51,186 nt of DNA, taken from contig NZ_JH379027.1 of assembly GCF_000235505.1 (NCBI RefSeq), positions 1,839,284 to 1,890,469 on the forward strand. The letters are read 5' to 3'. Below the pieces are notes generated by a model that had not been told where the DNA came from, ran no database searches, and worked only from the letters and a program-made list of their open reading frames with translations. Positions 15,890 through 24,607 of the stretch are shown in pieces (within the stretch, counting starts at the first letter, position 1; each line of letters opens with the position of its first letter). Source of the stretch: Hungatella hathewayi WAL-18680 (GTDB taxonomy: Bacteria; Bacillota; Clostridia; Lachnospirales; Lachnospiraceae). A program made the translations under genes and the position numbers.

Positions 15890-18346
15890 ATGAAAATGGG
15901 TTTTGACAAAGAGGAGTTTAAAAAATCGGTAGAATATAATGTGAAGAATCTGTTCCGCAAGACTATCGATGACGCGAAGCCAAACGAGGCATTTCAGGCG
16001 GTGGCTTATGCGATCAAGGATGTGATTATCGATGAGTGGATTGCCACCCAGAAGCAGTATGCAAAAGAAGATGCCAAGACCCTGTACTATATGTCCATGG
16101 AATTTCTCATGGGGCGTGCCCTGGGCAACAATATTATCAACATCATGGCCTGGGATGAGGTGAAAGAAGTCCTGGAGGAAATGGGCTTTGACTTGAATGT
16201 GCTGGAAGACCAGGAGCCGGATGCGGCTCTTGGAAACGGCGGATTAGGACGACTGGCCGCCTGCTTCCTGGATTCCCTGGCGACCCTTGGATACCCGGCT
16301 TACGGCTGCGGCATCCGTTACCGCTACGGTATGTTCAAACAGAAGATTGAGGACGGCTATCAGATTGAGGTGCCGGACGAATGGCTGAAGGACGGCAATC
16401 CCTTCGAGGTGCGCCGCTCCGAGTACGCCACCGAAGTCAAATTCGGCGGCTACGTGAAGACGGTCTGGGAGGACGGCAGAGAGAAGTTCGTGCAGGAAGG
16501 ATATCAGTCCGTCATGGCGGTGCCTTACGATTTGCCGATTGTGGGCTACGGCAACAACGTGGTCAACACCCTGCGTATCTGGGATGCCCAGCCAATCAAC
16601 ACCTTCAACCTGGAATCCTTTGACAAGGGCGATTACCAGAAGGCGGTGGAGCAGGAGAATCTGGCTAAGAATATCTGCGAGGTTCTCTATCCCAACGACA
16701 ACCACTATGCAGGCAAGGAGTTGCGCCTGAAACAGCAGTATTTCTTTATCTCCGCCAGCGTGCAGAGAGCCGTGAAGAAGTACAAGGAAACTCACCCCGA
16801 TGTGAGAAAGTTCTACGAGAAAAATGTGTTCCAGTTAAATGATACCCATCCCACCGTTGCAGTGGCAGAGCTGATGCGTGTGCTGCTTGACGAGGAGGGA
16901 CTTCCCTGGGATGTGGCCTGGGATGTGACCACAAAGACCTGTGCCTACACCAACCACACCATCATGTCCGAGGCGCTGGAGAAATGGCCAATTGACTTGT
17001 TCTCCCGCCTGCTTCCGAGAATCTATCAGATTGTGGAGGAGATCAACCGGAGATTTATGGAGCAGATTCAGCAGATGTATCCTGGCGACGACCACAAGAT
17101 GGCGCGGATGGCGATTCTCTATGACGGACAGGTGCGGATGGCCCATCTGGCGATTGTGGGAAGCTTTTCCGTCAACGGCGTGGCAAGACTCCACACGGAG
17201 ATACTGAAGACCCAGGAACTGAAGCATTTTTACCAGATGATGCCGCAGAAGTTTAACAACAAGACCAACGGCATCACCCAGAGACGGTTCCTGCTCCACG
17301 GCAATCCACTGCTGGCGGCGTGGGTGACGGAGAAGCTGGGAAGCAAAGCCTGGGTGACCGATTTGAAGCAGATCAAGGGCATTGAGGCGCTGGCGGAGGA
17401 CGAGACGGCCCAGAAGGAATTTATGGAGATTAAGTTCCAGAACAAGATTCGTCTGGCCAAATACATCAAGGAGCACAATGGCATTGATGTGGACCCAAGG
17501 TCCATTTTCGATGTGCAGGTGAAACGTCTGCACGAGTATAAGCGCCAGCTGATGAACATTCTTCATGTGATGTTTTTATACAACCAGCTGCGGGATAATC
17601 CCAATATGGATATGGTTCCGAGAACCTTCATCTTCGGCGCCAAGGCGGCGGCGGGATACCGCAGGGCAAAGCTGACCATCAAGCTGATTAACGCGGTGGC
17701 AGACGTGGTGAACAACGACGCGTCCATCCAGGGCAAGCTGAAGGTGGTATTTATTGAGGACTACCGTGTGTCCAACGCGGAGATTATCTTTGCGGCGGCT
17801 GATGTCAGCGAGCAGATATCCACGGCCAGCAAGGAGGCTTCCGGCACCGGCAACATGAAGTTTATGTTAAATGGCGCCCTGACTCTGGGTACCATGGACG
17901 GAGCCAATGTGGAGATTGTGGAGGAAGTGGGCGCGGAGCACGCGTTTATCTTCGGTATGTCCTCCGATGAGGTTATCAATTACGAGAAAAATGGCGGCTA
18001 TGACCCGATGACCATCTTCAACAATGACGCCGATATCCGCCGGGTGCTGATGCAGCTGATAAACGGGTATTATTCCCCGCAGAATCCGGAGCTGTTCAGG
18101 GAAATCTATGATTCCCTGTTGAACCGCAACAGCAGTGACAGAGCCGATACGTATTTTATCCTGAAGGATTTCCGTTCCTATGCGGATGCACAGAAGCAGG
18201 TGGATGCGGCTTACCGGAACCAGAACTGGTGGGCGAAGGCGGCCATTCTGAACGTGGCGAATTCCGGCAAGTTCTCCTCCGACAGAACCATCCAGGAGTA
18301 TGTGGATGATATCTGGCATTTGGATAAGGTGGAAGTGAAACTGTAA
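15890..18346 (+). CDS. glgP: Glycogen/maltodextrin phosphorylase
   Basis: 818 residues, normal for the family. The PLP-binding Lys sits in EASGTGNMKFMLNG, and GNGGLGRLAACFLDS, NDTHPTVAVAELMR, TNHTIMSEALEKWP and VQVKRLHEYKRQLMN are all family signatures. It releases glucose-1-phosphate from the ends of alpha-1,4-glucans in the cytosol. Start: ATG at 15890, ten bases after GGAGG. It lies 24 bases after ileS, with no promoter or terminator visible between, so it may be partly read through from ileS. No other glycogen genes are nearby. Confidence 0.94.
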   Translation: MKMGFDKEEFKKSVEYNVKNLFRKTIDDAKPNEAFQAVAYAIKDVIIDEWIATQKQYAKEDAKTLYYMSMEFLMGRALGNNIINIMAWDEVKEVLEEMGFDLNVLEDQEPDAALGNGGLGRLAACFLDSLATLGYPAYGCGIRYRYGMFKQKIEDGYQIEVPDEWLKDGNPFEVRRSEYATEVKFGGYVKTVWEDGREKFVQEGYQSVMAVPYDLPIVGYGNNVVNTLRIWDAQPINTFNLESFDKGDYQKAVEQENLAKNICEVLYPNDNHYAGKELRLKQQYFFISASVQRAVKKYKETHPDVRKFYEKNVFQLNDTHPTVAVAELMRVLLDEEGLPWDVAWDVTTKTCAYTNHTIMSEALEKWPIDLFSRLLPRIYQIVEEINRRFMEQIQQMYPGDDHKMARMAILYDGQVRMAHLAIVGSFSVNGVARLHTEILKTQELKHFYQMMPQKFNNKTNGITQRRFLLHGNPLLAAWVTEKLGSKAWVTDLKQIKGIEALAEDETAQKEFMEIKFQNKIRLAKYIKEHNGIDVDPRSIFDVQVKRLHEYKRQLMNILHVMFLYNQLRDNPNMDMVPRTFIFGAKAAAGYRRAKLTIKLINAVADVVNNDASIQGKLKVVFIEDYRVSNAEIIFAAADVSEQISTASKEASGTGNMKFMLNGALTLGTMDGANVEIVEEVGAEHAFIFGMSSDEVINYEKNGGYDPMTIFNNDADIRRVLMQLINGYYSPQNPELFREIYDSLLNRNSSDRADTYFILKDFRSYADAQKQVDAAYRNQNWWAKAAILNVANSGKFSSDRTIQEYVDDIWHLDKVEVKL

Positions 18347-18396
18347 TATTGGAATTGTAATCGTTGGAATTATAATTACTGTAATTGCAATCAAGA

Positions 18397-18425
18397 GTAT
18401 ATTAAAAATCCTCTTTTCATACACT
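18397..18425 (+). promoter_or_regulatory. Probable sigma-E promoter of spoIID
   Basis: GTATATT, a 14-base spacer, and CATACACT match the mother-cell sigma-E pattern. It is about 210 bases before spoIID, which is sigma-E-controlled in Bacillus. The leader between contains two strong inverted repeats. Confidence 0.6.
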
Positions 18426-18453
18426 GTTATAGCAGTAAGAAGTGCAAGGGGTT

Positions 18454-18502
18454 GAATATGGCTTGAGTGTGTAAGCTTGCTTACTAAGCTCAAGCCATAT
18501 TC
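18454..18502. repeat. Long hairpin in spoIID leader
   Basis: GAATATGGCTTGAG pairs with CTCAAGCCATATTC (14 bases), with an inner GTAAGC/GCTTAC pair. No T-run follows. It lies downstream of the sigma-E-like promoter, so it may fold in the spoIID leader RNA. Confidence 0.75.
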
Positions 18503-18533
18503 ATCCCCGTATAGGGCGCACGCCCGACATGAA

Positions 18534-18587
18534 TCATTTGGCGGCCAGTACATCTGGCTTTGGAAAAAATGTTTATCCGCCAAATGA
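18534..18587. repeat. Second inverted repeat in spoIID leader
   Basis: TCATTTGGCGG and CCGCCAAATGA, exact complements, flank a 32-base loop just before the spoIID ribosome site. Confidence 0.7.
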
Positions 18588-18635
18588 TGAATGGCACTTC
18601 TGGCCCATCGACAAGTTGAGAAAGGGGATTTTTTT

Positions 18636-19553
18636 ATGAGGCGGATATGGACAGGATGCCTGCTGGCGCTTCTGATTCCCTATGTGGTGACCCTGGTGTG
18701 GTCGGGGAGCATACGGGGGGAGCAGCAGAAGCAGATGGCGGTTGTCAGCGGGAAACGGATTGCGTTAGACGGGGAGCGCACCGGCTATGTGGACGCGGAG
18801 GAGTACCTGATTGGCATGGTGGGCCGGCAGATGCCGCCGGATTACGGGGCGGAGGCGCTGAAAGCCCAGGCGGTGGTGGCCAGGACCTATATCTATAAGA
18901 AGATGGGAGATTCCGACGAGATTAAGGAGTCGGAGCTTGGAATCACCTACATAGAGGAGTCAGGGCTGGAAAAGCTGTGGGGCAGCGAGAAATTTGTGGA
19001 GTACTATGAAGCCATCGGCGACGCGGTGAAGGCTACGGCAGGCGTGGTGATGACCTATGAGGATGAGGAGATAGACGCCCTCTATCACCGGGCCAGCGCC
19101 GGAATGACCAGGGCCGGGGATGAACACCATCCATACTTAGAACCGGTAGAGAGCCGCCGGGACGTGGAGGCGGAGAATTACCTGTCGGTGATGAACTGGC
19201 CGGCGGAAACATTTGTCAGTAAATTGAAGGAACTGGGGGAGGATACGGAGCTTGCCGTCTCCCAGGTGCCGGAGTCCATCCAGATGATAGAAAAGGACGG
19301 GGCCGGCTATGTGGGGAAGATTCAGATAGGAAACCATATCTACACCGGCGAGGAGGTCTCAAAGGCTCTGGGCCTGGCGTCCAGCTGCTTTACGCTGGAG
19401 GGCTATGAGGGGCAGATACGGGCCGTCTGCAAGGGAATCGGCCACGGCTACGGCCTCAGCCAGTATGGGGCAAAGATGATGGGGGAAGAAGGATATTCTT
19501 GGGAGGACATTCTGAATTATTATTATAAAAATATAAATTTAATTTCATCATGA
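18636..19553 (+). CDS. spoIID: Stage II sporulation protein D (peptidoglycan lytic transglycosylase)
   Basis: 305 residues: an N-terminal membrane anchor (WTGCLLALLIPYVVTLVW) followed by a SpoIID/LytB domain. DAEEYLIGMV, AEALKAQAVVARTY and the ending GHGYGLSQYGAKMMG are signatures. In sporulation it cuts glycan strands behind the engulfing membrane, with SpoIIP and SpoIIM. Start ATG at 18636, ten bases after AAAGGGGA. It is followed directly by a spoIIQ-like gene; the pair is a common arrangement in clostridia. The upstream leader is about 200 bases and structured. Confidence 0.92.
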   Translation: MRRIWTGCLLALLIPYVVTLVWSGSIRGEQQKQMAVVSGKRIALDGERTGYVDAEEYLIGMVGRQMPPDYGAEALKAQAVVARTYIYKKMGDSDEIKESELGITYIEESGLEKLWGSEKFVEYYEAIGDAVKATAGVVMTYEDEEIDALYHRASAGMTRAGDEHHPYLEPVESRRDVEAENYLSVMNWPAETFVSKLKELGEDTELAVSQVPESIQMIEKDGAGYVGKIQIGNHIYTGEEVSKALGLASSCFTLEGYEGQIRAVCKGIGHGYGLSQYGAKMMGEEGYSWEDILNYYYKNINLISS

Positions 19554-19558
19554 ATCGT

Positions 19559-19587
19559 GTATAAGACCGTCACCTTTGGTAAGAATA
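19559..19587 (+). promoter_or_regulatory. Probable sigma-F promoter of the spoIIQ-like gene
   Basis: GTATA, a 14-base spacer and GGTAAGAATA fit the sigma-F consensus (GYWTA, then GGNRANANTW). Its position just before the spoIIQ-like gene fits, since spoIIQ is a sigma-F target in Bacillus. Confidence 0.7.
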
Positions 19588-19605
19588 TTATCGAGGTGAT
19601 AAACG

Positions 19606-20364
19606 GTGAAAGAGAAATTAAATCAGATGTTCAAGGATAAACTATTTCTTGTCATGCTAGTGTTAGGCCTGCTGACTATTGTGGCTGCAGCAGGAGTGAT
19701 TACCATTCAAAGAGGAAATTCCAAATCGGAACAAAATCCATACATGCAGATGCAGGAGCCGGGACAGTCAATCGCCGGTGAGACGGCTGCGGAGACAGAG
19801 TACCAGATAGCCGGCAATTCAAATGCGGACAAAGTAGAAGCAGTTACGGAAGAGACCACGGCTCCCCAGGCTTATGCGGAGGGTGACGTGGACGGCCAGG
19901 CGGCCATTGTTGGCGCCGGCAAGGATGCGGCTGTGCCGCTGGTGCTGAATTTCAGCGATACCAGCAGAATGACATGGCCGGTGTACGGCAATATCGTGCT
20001 GGATTATAGCATGGACAGCACCATTTTCTTTAATACCTTACAGCAGTACCAGACCAACCCAGGACTTGTAATTCAGGGTGAGGTCAGCAGCCCGGTCTAT
20101 GCGCCGGCCAACGCGAAGGTAGTCAATGTTGGGGCAAACGAGGAAATTGGTAATTATGTGGTACTTGATCTGGGGAACGATTATATCGCTACCTGCGGTC
20201 AGCTAAAGGAAATCCAGGTGATGGAAAATGAATACCTGGAGGAGGGCCAGCTGATGGGTTATGTGGCTGAGCCGACAAAGTACTATTCCGTGGAAGGCAG
20301 CAACATTTTCCTGGAATTACAGCATGGAGACAAGACTGTCGACCCGCTGGACTATCTTCAGTAA
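19606..20364 (+). CDS. SpoIIQ-like protein with degenerate LytM (M23) domain
   Basis: 252 residues: membrane segment at residues 12-30, a linker, then a LytM-fold domain (about residues 145-250). The usual zinc ligands are lost: the HxGxDI position reads NPGLVI, YAHL reads CGQL, and HLHFE reads NIFLE, so it is unlikely to cut peptidoglycan. In sporulation SpoIIQ in the forespore membrane binds SpoIIIAH across the septum. The GTG start follows GAGGTGAT. Position after spoIID and a sigma-F-like promoter support the SpoIIQ role; other M23-fold scaffold proteins are possible. Confidence 0.8.
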   Translation: MKEKLNQMFKDKLFLVMLVLGLLTIVAAAGVITIQRGNSKSEQNPYMQMQEPGQSIAGETAAETEYQIAGNSNADKVEAVTEETTAPQAYAEGDVDGQAAIVGAGKDAAVPLVLNFSDTSRMTWPVYGNIVLDYSMDSTIFFNTLQQYQTNPGLVIQGEVSSPVYAPANAKVVNVGANEEIGNYVVLDLGNDYIATCGQLKEIQVMENEYLEEGQLMGYVAEPTKYYSVEGSNIFLELQHGDKTVDPLDYLQ

Positions 20365-20378
20365 GAGGGTGTGACATA

Positions 20379-20417
20379 AACAAAGGCCGCTGGGAGCAAA
20401 TCGCAGTGGTCTTTGTT
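20379..20417 (+). terminator. Possible terminator after the spoIIQ-like gene
   Basis: AACAAAGGCC-GCTG pairs with CAGTGGTCTTTGTT; the following T-run is weak. Confidence 0.5.
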
Positions 20418-20512
20418 CTGTGCATATTTCATAAAAAACTAATAATTTGTTCATACGATTTTCAGAGGTTTCCGTTATACTGGTAGAGAATAAACGATAA
20501 CAGGAGTGAACT

Positions 20513-20923
20513 ATGAATATCTTATTTTTTCTGACACCCAAAAGCGACGTTGCTTTTATCTATGACAATGAATCTCTCAGACAGGCGCTGGAGAAGATGG
20601 AATATCACAAATTTTCTGCCATTCCCATGATTAACCGGCAGGGGAAATACATAGGTACCATTACAGAGGGGGACATGCTCTGGGGGATAAAGAATCAGTA
20701 TAACTTAAGTCTGAGGGAAGCGGAGAATATCCCGGTGACCAGCATTCCCAGACGGCTTGACAACCGGCCGGTGTCGGCGGACGCGGCCATGGAGGATTTG
20801 ATTGACAAGGCGCTGAACCAGAATTTTGTTCCGGTGGTGGATGACCAGAAGAATTTTATCGGGATTATCACCAGGAAGGATATTATCAAATATTTCTATA
20901 ACAAGCTGGAGACGCAGGGCTGA
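20513..20923 (+). CDS. CBS-domain-pair protein
   Basis: 136 residues made of two CBS motifs, about residues 10-60 and 76-130. IPMINRQGKYIGTITEGDML and VPVVDDQKNFIGIITRKD are the typical strand-turn-strand cores. Stand-alone CBS pairs bind adenine nucleotides (AMP, ATP, c-di-AMP) and act as energy or signal sensors. AGGAG lies upstream. It starts a run with the kinase-like gene 33 bases later. Partner unknown. Confidence 0.85.
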   Translation: MNILFFLTPKSDVAFIYDNESLRQALEKMEYHKFSAIPMINRQGKYIGTITEGDMLWGIKNQYNLSLREAENIPVTSIPRRLDNRPVSADAAMEDLIDKALNQNFVPVVDDQKNFIGIITRKDIIKYFYNKLETQG

Positions 20924-20956
20924 TTTTTGTGCGAAACTAATAAAGGAGTGTGAAGC

Positions 20957-21952
20957 ATGAATTTTCAGCATATGGAGGCGTACTGCGGGGCGGGGGAGGC
21001 AGGCCTTGCCTGCTACGGCCTGGAGAAGGACTGTGTCCTGCGTCTGATGCACTGCTCGGAGAATGCCACATTTCTGGTGGCGGAGAAGAGCGGCGGCAGA
21101 GCGCGGGGCGTGATGCGGGTGAGCCGGCCAGGTTACCACACGCTGGCGGAGACGGAGGCGGAGGTGCGCTGGCTGGAGCAGATTGTGGCGGAAGGCACGG
21201 CGGTGATTCCAAGGCCCATCCGCTGTCTGGATGGACAGGCGGTGGCCCGTGTGCAGGCGGAAGGGCAGGAATACCACCTGGTATTAAGTGAATATCTGGA
21301 AGGAGAAGCTCCGGACCCGGAACACGGGGGCCGGGGCTTTCCGTGGTTTAGAAAGATTGGGGAGACAGCCGCCAGACTGCACCGGCAGACCATGGAGTGG
21401 AAGGAGAGCCGGGACCTGTGCCGTCCGGTCTGGGACTGGGAGGCGGTTCTGGGCGTGGACGGGCTGTTTGGCAACTGGAGGCTGTGCCGGGAGATAACCG
21501 GGGAGGAGAGGGCGGTTCTTGAGGAGACCTGTGAGGAAATCAAAAGACATCTTATGTGGTATGGCAGGACGGAGCAAAACTTCGGTCTCATCCACTCAGA
21601 CTTGCGGGCGGCCAACCTGCTTGTTGAAGGGGAAATGCTGAAGGTGCTGGATTTTGACGACTGTGGTTTTGGCTGGCATCTCTTTGATCTGGCAGCGTCC
21701 TTCAGTTTTATTGAGGACAGGCCGGAGATCGCCCGGTGGACGGAGGAATGGCTGGAAGGGTATACCGGAGTGCTGGAGCTTGGGCGGCGGGACTATGAGA
21801 TGATTCCCACATTTTTGATGGCGAGACGGATTCAGCTGCTGGCCTGGATTACCAGCCACGACGATTCGGAGCCGGTGCGGGTGTATGAAAAAGGATTTGC
21901 GGAGAATACCCTTCGAATGGCGGGGGAGTATCTGGGAAAGAATAGAGGATAG
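20957..21952 (+). CDS. APH-fold phosphotransferase (choline/homoserine kinase-like)
   Basis: 331 residues. The catalytic loop LIHSDLRAANLLV (Asp, Asn) at about residue 215 and VLDFDDCGFGWHLFDLA (Mg-binding Asp) define the aminoglycoside phosphotransferase fold used by SrkA/YihE, homoserine kinase II and choline kinase. The N-terminal lobe starts near residue 20. Substrate cannot be told. AAGGAGTG precedes the ATG. Six bases separate its stop from the GTG that could begin the LysR gene, so they are probably cotranscribed. No neighbour suggests antibiotic resistance; a metabolic or protein kinase role is equally possible. Confidence 0.83.
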   Translation: MNFQHMEAYCGAGEAGLACYGLEKDCVLRLMHCSENATFLVAEKSGGRARGVMRVSRPGYHTLAETEAEVRWLEQIVAEGTAVIPRPIRCLDGQAVARVQAEGQEYHLVLSEYLEGEAPDPEHGGRGFPWFRKIGETAARLHRQTMEWKESRDLCRPVWDWEAVLGVDGLFGNWRLCREITGEERAVLEETCEEIKRHLMWYGRTEQNFGLIHSDLRAANLLVEGEMLKVLDFDDCGFGWHLFDLAASFSFIEDRPEIARWTEEWLEGYTGVLELGRRDYEMIPTFLMARRIQLLAWITSHDDSEPVRVYEKGFAENTLRMAGEYLGKNRG

Positions 21953-21972
21953 AGCGGGTGGAGAAAGAGCGT

Positions 21973-22869
21973 ATGGATATCAATCTGGAGTATTACCGGG
22001 TGTTTTATCATGTGAGCAGACTGGGGAGCATTACCGGGGCGGCGGAGGAGCTTTGCATCTCACAGCCGGCAGTGAGCCAGGCGGTGAGACAGCTTGAGAA
22101 GGCGCTGAACTGCCAGCTGTTTATCAGGACCTCGAAGGGGGTGCATTTGACGGAGGAAGGGGCTCTTCTGTATTCCTATGTGGAGAGAGGGCTTTTGAGC
22201 ATTCAGGACGGGGAAGGAATGCTTCGCAGGATGCAGGATTTGGAGACGGGGGAGATACGGATTGGGGCCAGCGATATGACGCTGCAGTTCTATCTGCTGT
22301 CCTATCTGGAGGCATTTCACGAGCGCCATCCGGGGGTGAAGGTGATGGTGTCCAACGCGCCGACGCCGGAGACCATGGAGTCGCTGTATGAGGGGAAGAT
22401 TGATTTTGGGGTGGTGAGTACGCCGTTAAAGCCCCGGCCGGAGGTGAAAATGACGCCGGTGAGGAAGATACGGAACGTGTTTGTGGCGGGAGAGCGGTTC
22501 GCCTATTTGAAGGGGAAGACGCTGGAATATGAGAGTCTGCTGACGCTGCCCTGTATTCTGCTGGAGCCGAGAACCAGCACCAGGACGTTTCTGGATGAAT
22601 TTCTGGCGGAAAACCAGGTGAAGCTGGCGCCGGAGTTTGAGCTGGCCACCAGCGATATGATTGTGCAGTTTGCGCTTCGGAATCTTGGCATCGGCGGTGT
22701 GGTGTGGGATTTTGCCAGGGAGAAACTGGAATCCGGGGAGCTGTTTGAGTTGAAGTTTTTGAGGGAAATGCCGGAGCGGGAGTTCTGCATTGTGACGGAC
22801 AAGCGCAATCCCATGTCGCCGGCGGGGCGGCGGCTGTTGGGGATGATGATAGAGCATGAGGAATGTTAA
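21973..22869 (+). CDS. LysR-family transcriptional regulator
   Basis: 298 residues from the ATG at 21973 (MDINLEYYRVFYHV). The HTH covers about residues 15-60 (SITGAAEELCISQPAVSQAVRQLEKAL), followed by the two-lobed effector-binding domain beginning IRIGASDMTLQFYLLSYLEAFHERHPGVKV. A GTG at 21958, five codons earlier, is an alternative start; the conserved N-terminus favours 21973. LysR proteins usually regulate a divergent neighbour, but none exists here, so the target is unclear. Confidence 0.88.
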   Translation: MDINLEYYRVFYHVSRLGSITGAAEELCISQPAVSQAVRQLEKALNCQLFIRTSKGVHLTEEGALLYSYVERGLLSIQDGEGMLRRMQDLETGEIRIGASDMTLQFYLLSYLEAFHERHPGVKVMVSNAPTPETMESLYEGKIDFGVVSTPLKPRPEVKMTPVRKIRNVFVAGERFAYLKGKTLEYESLLTLPCILLEPRTSTRTFLDEFLAENQVKLAPEFELATSDMIVQFALRNLGIGGVVWDFAREKLESGELFELKFLREMPEREFCIVTDKRNPMSPAGRRLLGMMIEHEEC

Positions 22870-23013
22870 ATGATGATATAATCTGTACTTATGATGAACA
22901 TAATAAATATTGATTTTATTTATGAGAAATTTTCGTGTATTCTTAGCATGCAGAAGTTTTTTGAATGTGGATTCGGAGAATGAAAAGGTGTTCATAATAA
23001 GGAGGACTATCAT

Positions 23014-24300
23014 ATGGTAAGAGCAATCGTAGGCGCCAACTGGGGCGATGAGGGCAAGGGCAAGATTACGGACATGCTGGCGGAGCAGGCGGACATCATC
23101 GTCCGGTTCCAGGGCGGGAGCAATGCCGGGCACACCATTATCAACAATTATGGCAAGTTTGCGCTTCATCTGCTGCCGTCGGGGGTATTTTACAATCATA
23201 CCACCAGTGTCATTGGCAACGGTGTGGCGCTGAATATCCCGTATCTGTTCAACGAGATCAAATCGCTGACGGACAAGGGAGTTCCGGCGCCGAAGATTCT
23301 GGTTTCCGACAGGGCGCAGATTCTGATGCCTTACCATGTGCTGTTCGATACTTACGAGGAGGCCCGCCTGGCCGGGAAATCCTTCGGTTCCACCAAGTCG
23401 GGGATTGCGCCGTTTTATTCTGATAAATATGCCAAGATCGGGTTCCAGGTCAGCGAGTTGTTTGACGAGGAGACCCTGAGAGAAAAGGTGGAGCGGGTGT
23501 GCGAGCTGAAGAATGTGATGCTGGAGCATCTGTACCATCAGCCGGCTATCAATCCGGAGGAATTGTATGCGACGCTGCTGGAGTACCGGGATATGGTGGC
23601 GCCTTATGTGTGTGATGTGTCGGCTTACCTCTATGAGGCGATAAAGGAAGGGAAGAATATCCTGTTGGAAGGACAGCTGGGCTCCTTAAAGGACCCGGAC
23701 CATGGGATTTATCCGATGGTGACGTCATCTTCCACGCTGGCGGCCTACGGGGCGATTGGCGCGGGGATTCCGCCCTATGAGATTCAGAATATTACCACCG
23801 TGGTGAAGGCGTATTCCAGCGCCGTAGGCGCGGGGGCCTTTGTCAGTGAGATATTTGGCGAGGAGGCGGACGAGCTTCGCCGCCGGGGCGGTGACAGAGG
23901 AGAGTACGGCGCGACCACCGGACGTCCGAGACGGATGGGATGGTTTGACGCGGTGGCGTCCCGCTACGGCTGCCGGATTCAGGGAGCTACGGAGGTGGCG
24001 CTGACGGTGCTGGACGTTCTGGGGTACTTAGAGGAACTGCCGGTCTGCATCGGGTACGAGATAGACGGAGAGGTCACCAGAGATTTCCCGACTACGGTGA
24101 AGTTAGAGAAGGCCAAACCGGTCTACACCACGCTTCCAGGGTGGAAATGTGAGATTCGCGGGATCAAAACCTATGAGGAACTTCCGAAGGAATGCCGGGA
24201 TTATATCGAGTTCATCGAGAAAGAACTGGGCGTCCCGATTACCATGGTTTCCAATGGACCGGGGAGAGATGAAATTATTTACCGGAAGAGAGAACGGTAG
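23014..24300 (+). CDS. purA: Adenylosuccinate synthetase
   Basis: 428 residues. The GTP-binding/catalytic start MVRAIVGANWGDEGKGK, then GGSNAGHTI with the catalytic His, QGSLKDPDHGIYPMVT-like region (GQLGSLKDPDHG) and TTGRPRRMGWFD are family signatures. It converts IMP, aspartate and GTP to adenylosuccinate, the first step to AMP. AAGGAGG lies eight bases before the ATG. The 144 bases upstream are AT-rich and show no riboswitch I can recognise. Other purine genes are not nearby. Confidence 0.96.
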   Translation: MVRAIVGANWGDEGKGKITDMLAEQADIIVRFQGGSNAGHTIINNYGKFALHLLPSGVFYNHTTSVIGNGVALNIPYLFNEIKSLTDKGVPAPKILVSDRAQILMPYHVLFDTYEEARLAGKSFGSTKSGIAPFYSDKYAKIGFQVSELFDEETLREKVERVCELKNVMLEHLYHQPAINPEELYATLLEYRDMVAPYVCDVSAYLYEAIKEGKNILLEGQLGSLKDPDHGIYPMVTSSSTLAAYGAIGAGIPPYEIQNITTVVKAYSSAVGAGAFVSEIFGEEADELRRRGGDRGEYGATTGRPRRMGWFDAVASRYGCRIQGATEVALTVLDVLGYLEELPVCIGYEIDGEVTRDFPTTVKLEKAKPVYTTLPGWKCEIRGIKTYEELPKECRDYIEFIEKELGVPITMVSNGPGRDEIIYRKRER

Positions 24301-24322
24301 GACGAAAAACTGCATTTAGGGG

Positions 24323-24351
24323 TTGTAGTCCAGATACGGATATGCTAAAAT
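24323..24351 (+). promoter_or_regulatory. Promoter of the small toxin gene
   Basis: TTGTAG and TAAAAT with a 17-base spacer and an extended -10 (TGC before TAAAAT), about 130 bases before the toxin ORF. Confidence 0.65.
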
Positions 24352-24413
24352 ATGATGCAAGGGACAATCATGTCACTGCAAGGGTTGATTGCGCATGCTT
24401 AGGCAGGTGCAAT

Positions 24414-24449
24414 AGGTATGGCATTCTATGAAAATGGAATGCCATACCT
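24414..24449 (+). promoter_or_regulatory. Strong hairpin in toxin mRNA leader
   Basis: AGGTATGGCATTC and GAATGCCATACCT, 13 bases exact, lie in the 5' leader of the toxin. Such structures often hold down translation of type I toxin mRNAs. Confidence 0.7.
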
Positions 24450-24485
24450 GCCTTCCATCACGTCGTACATAGATGGGAGGTGGTG

Positions 24486-24578
24486 ATGCGTATGAATTTT
24501 GACTTTAAGGATTTGATGGCATTTGGTATGTTCATAATCGCATTGCTTGCCTTTATTAATAATAATAATCGCGAGTAG
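24486..24578 (+). CDS. Small hydrophobic peptide, holin-like type I toxin
   Basis: 30 residues: MRMNFDFKDLMAFGMFIIAL, continuing LAFINNNNRE. One membrane helix (about residues 9-24) follows a short FD start and is followed by a polar tail, the layout of holin-like / TxpA-type type I toxins. The ATG at 24486 has GGGAGG five bases upstream; ATG 24492 (28 residues) is an alternative. Context is decisive: its own promoter and structured leader, and an antisense promoter and terminator in the 3' region that would give an antitoxin RNA of about 100 bases. Toxicity itself is inferred. Confidence 0.8.
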   Translation: MRMNFDFKDLMAFGMFIIALLAFINNNNRE

Positions 24579-24607
24579 ATTTTTCTAAAATCCCAGTAAT
24601 GGGTACA

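Noticed and set aside
22870-23013. Possible purine riboswitch before purA
   Set aside because: AT-rich, no conserved riboswitch core or terminator seen.
22426-23538. 370-codon minus-strand frame opposite the LysR and purA genes
   Set aside because: Shadow of two clear genes, rich in His/Arg/Gln as expected of an antisense frame.
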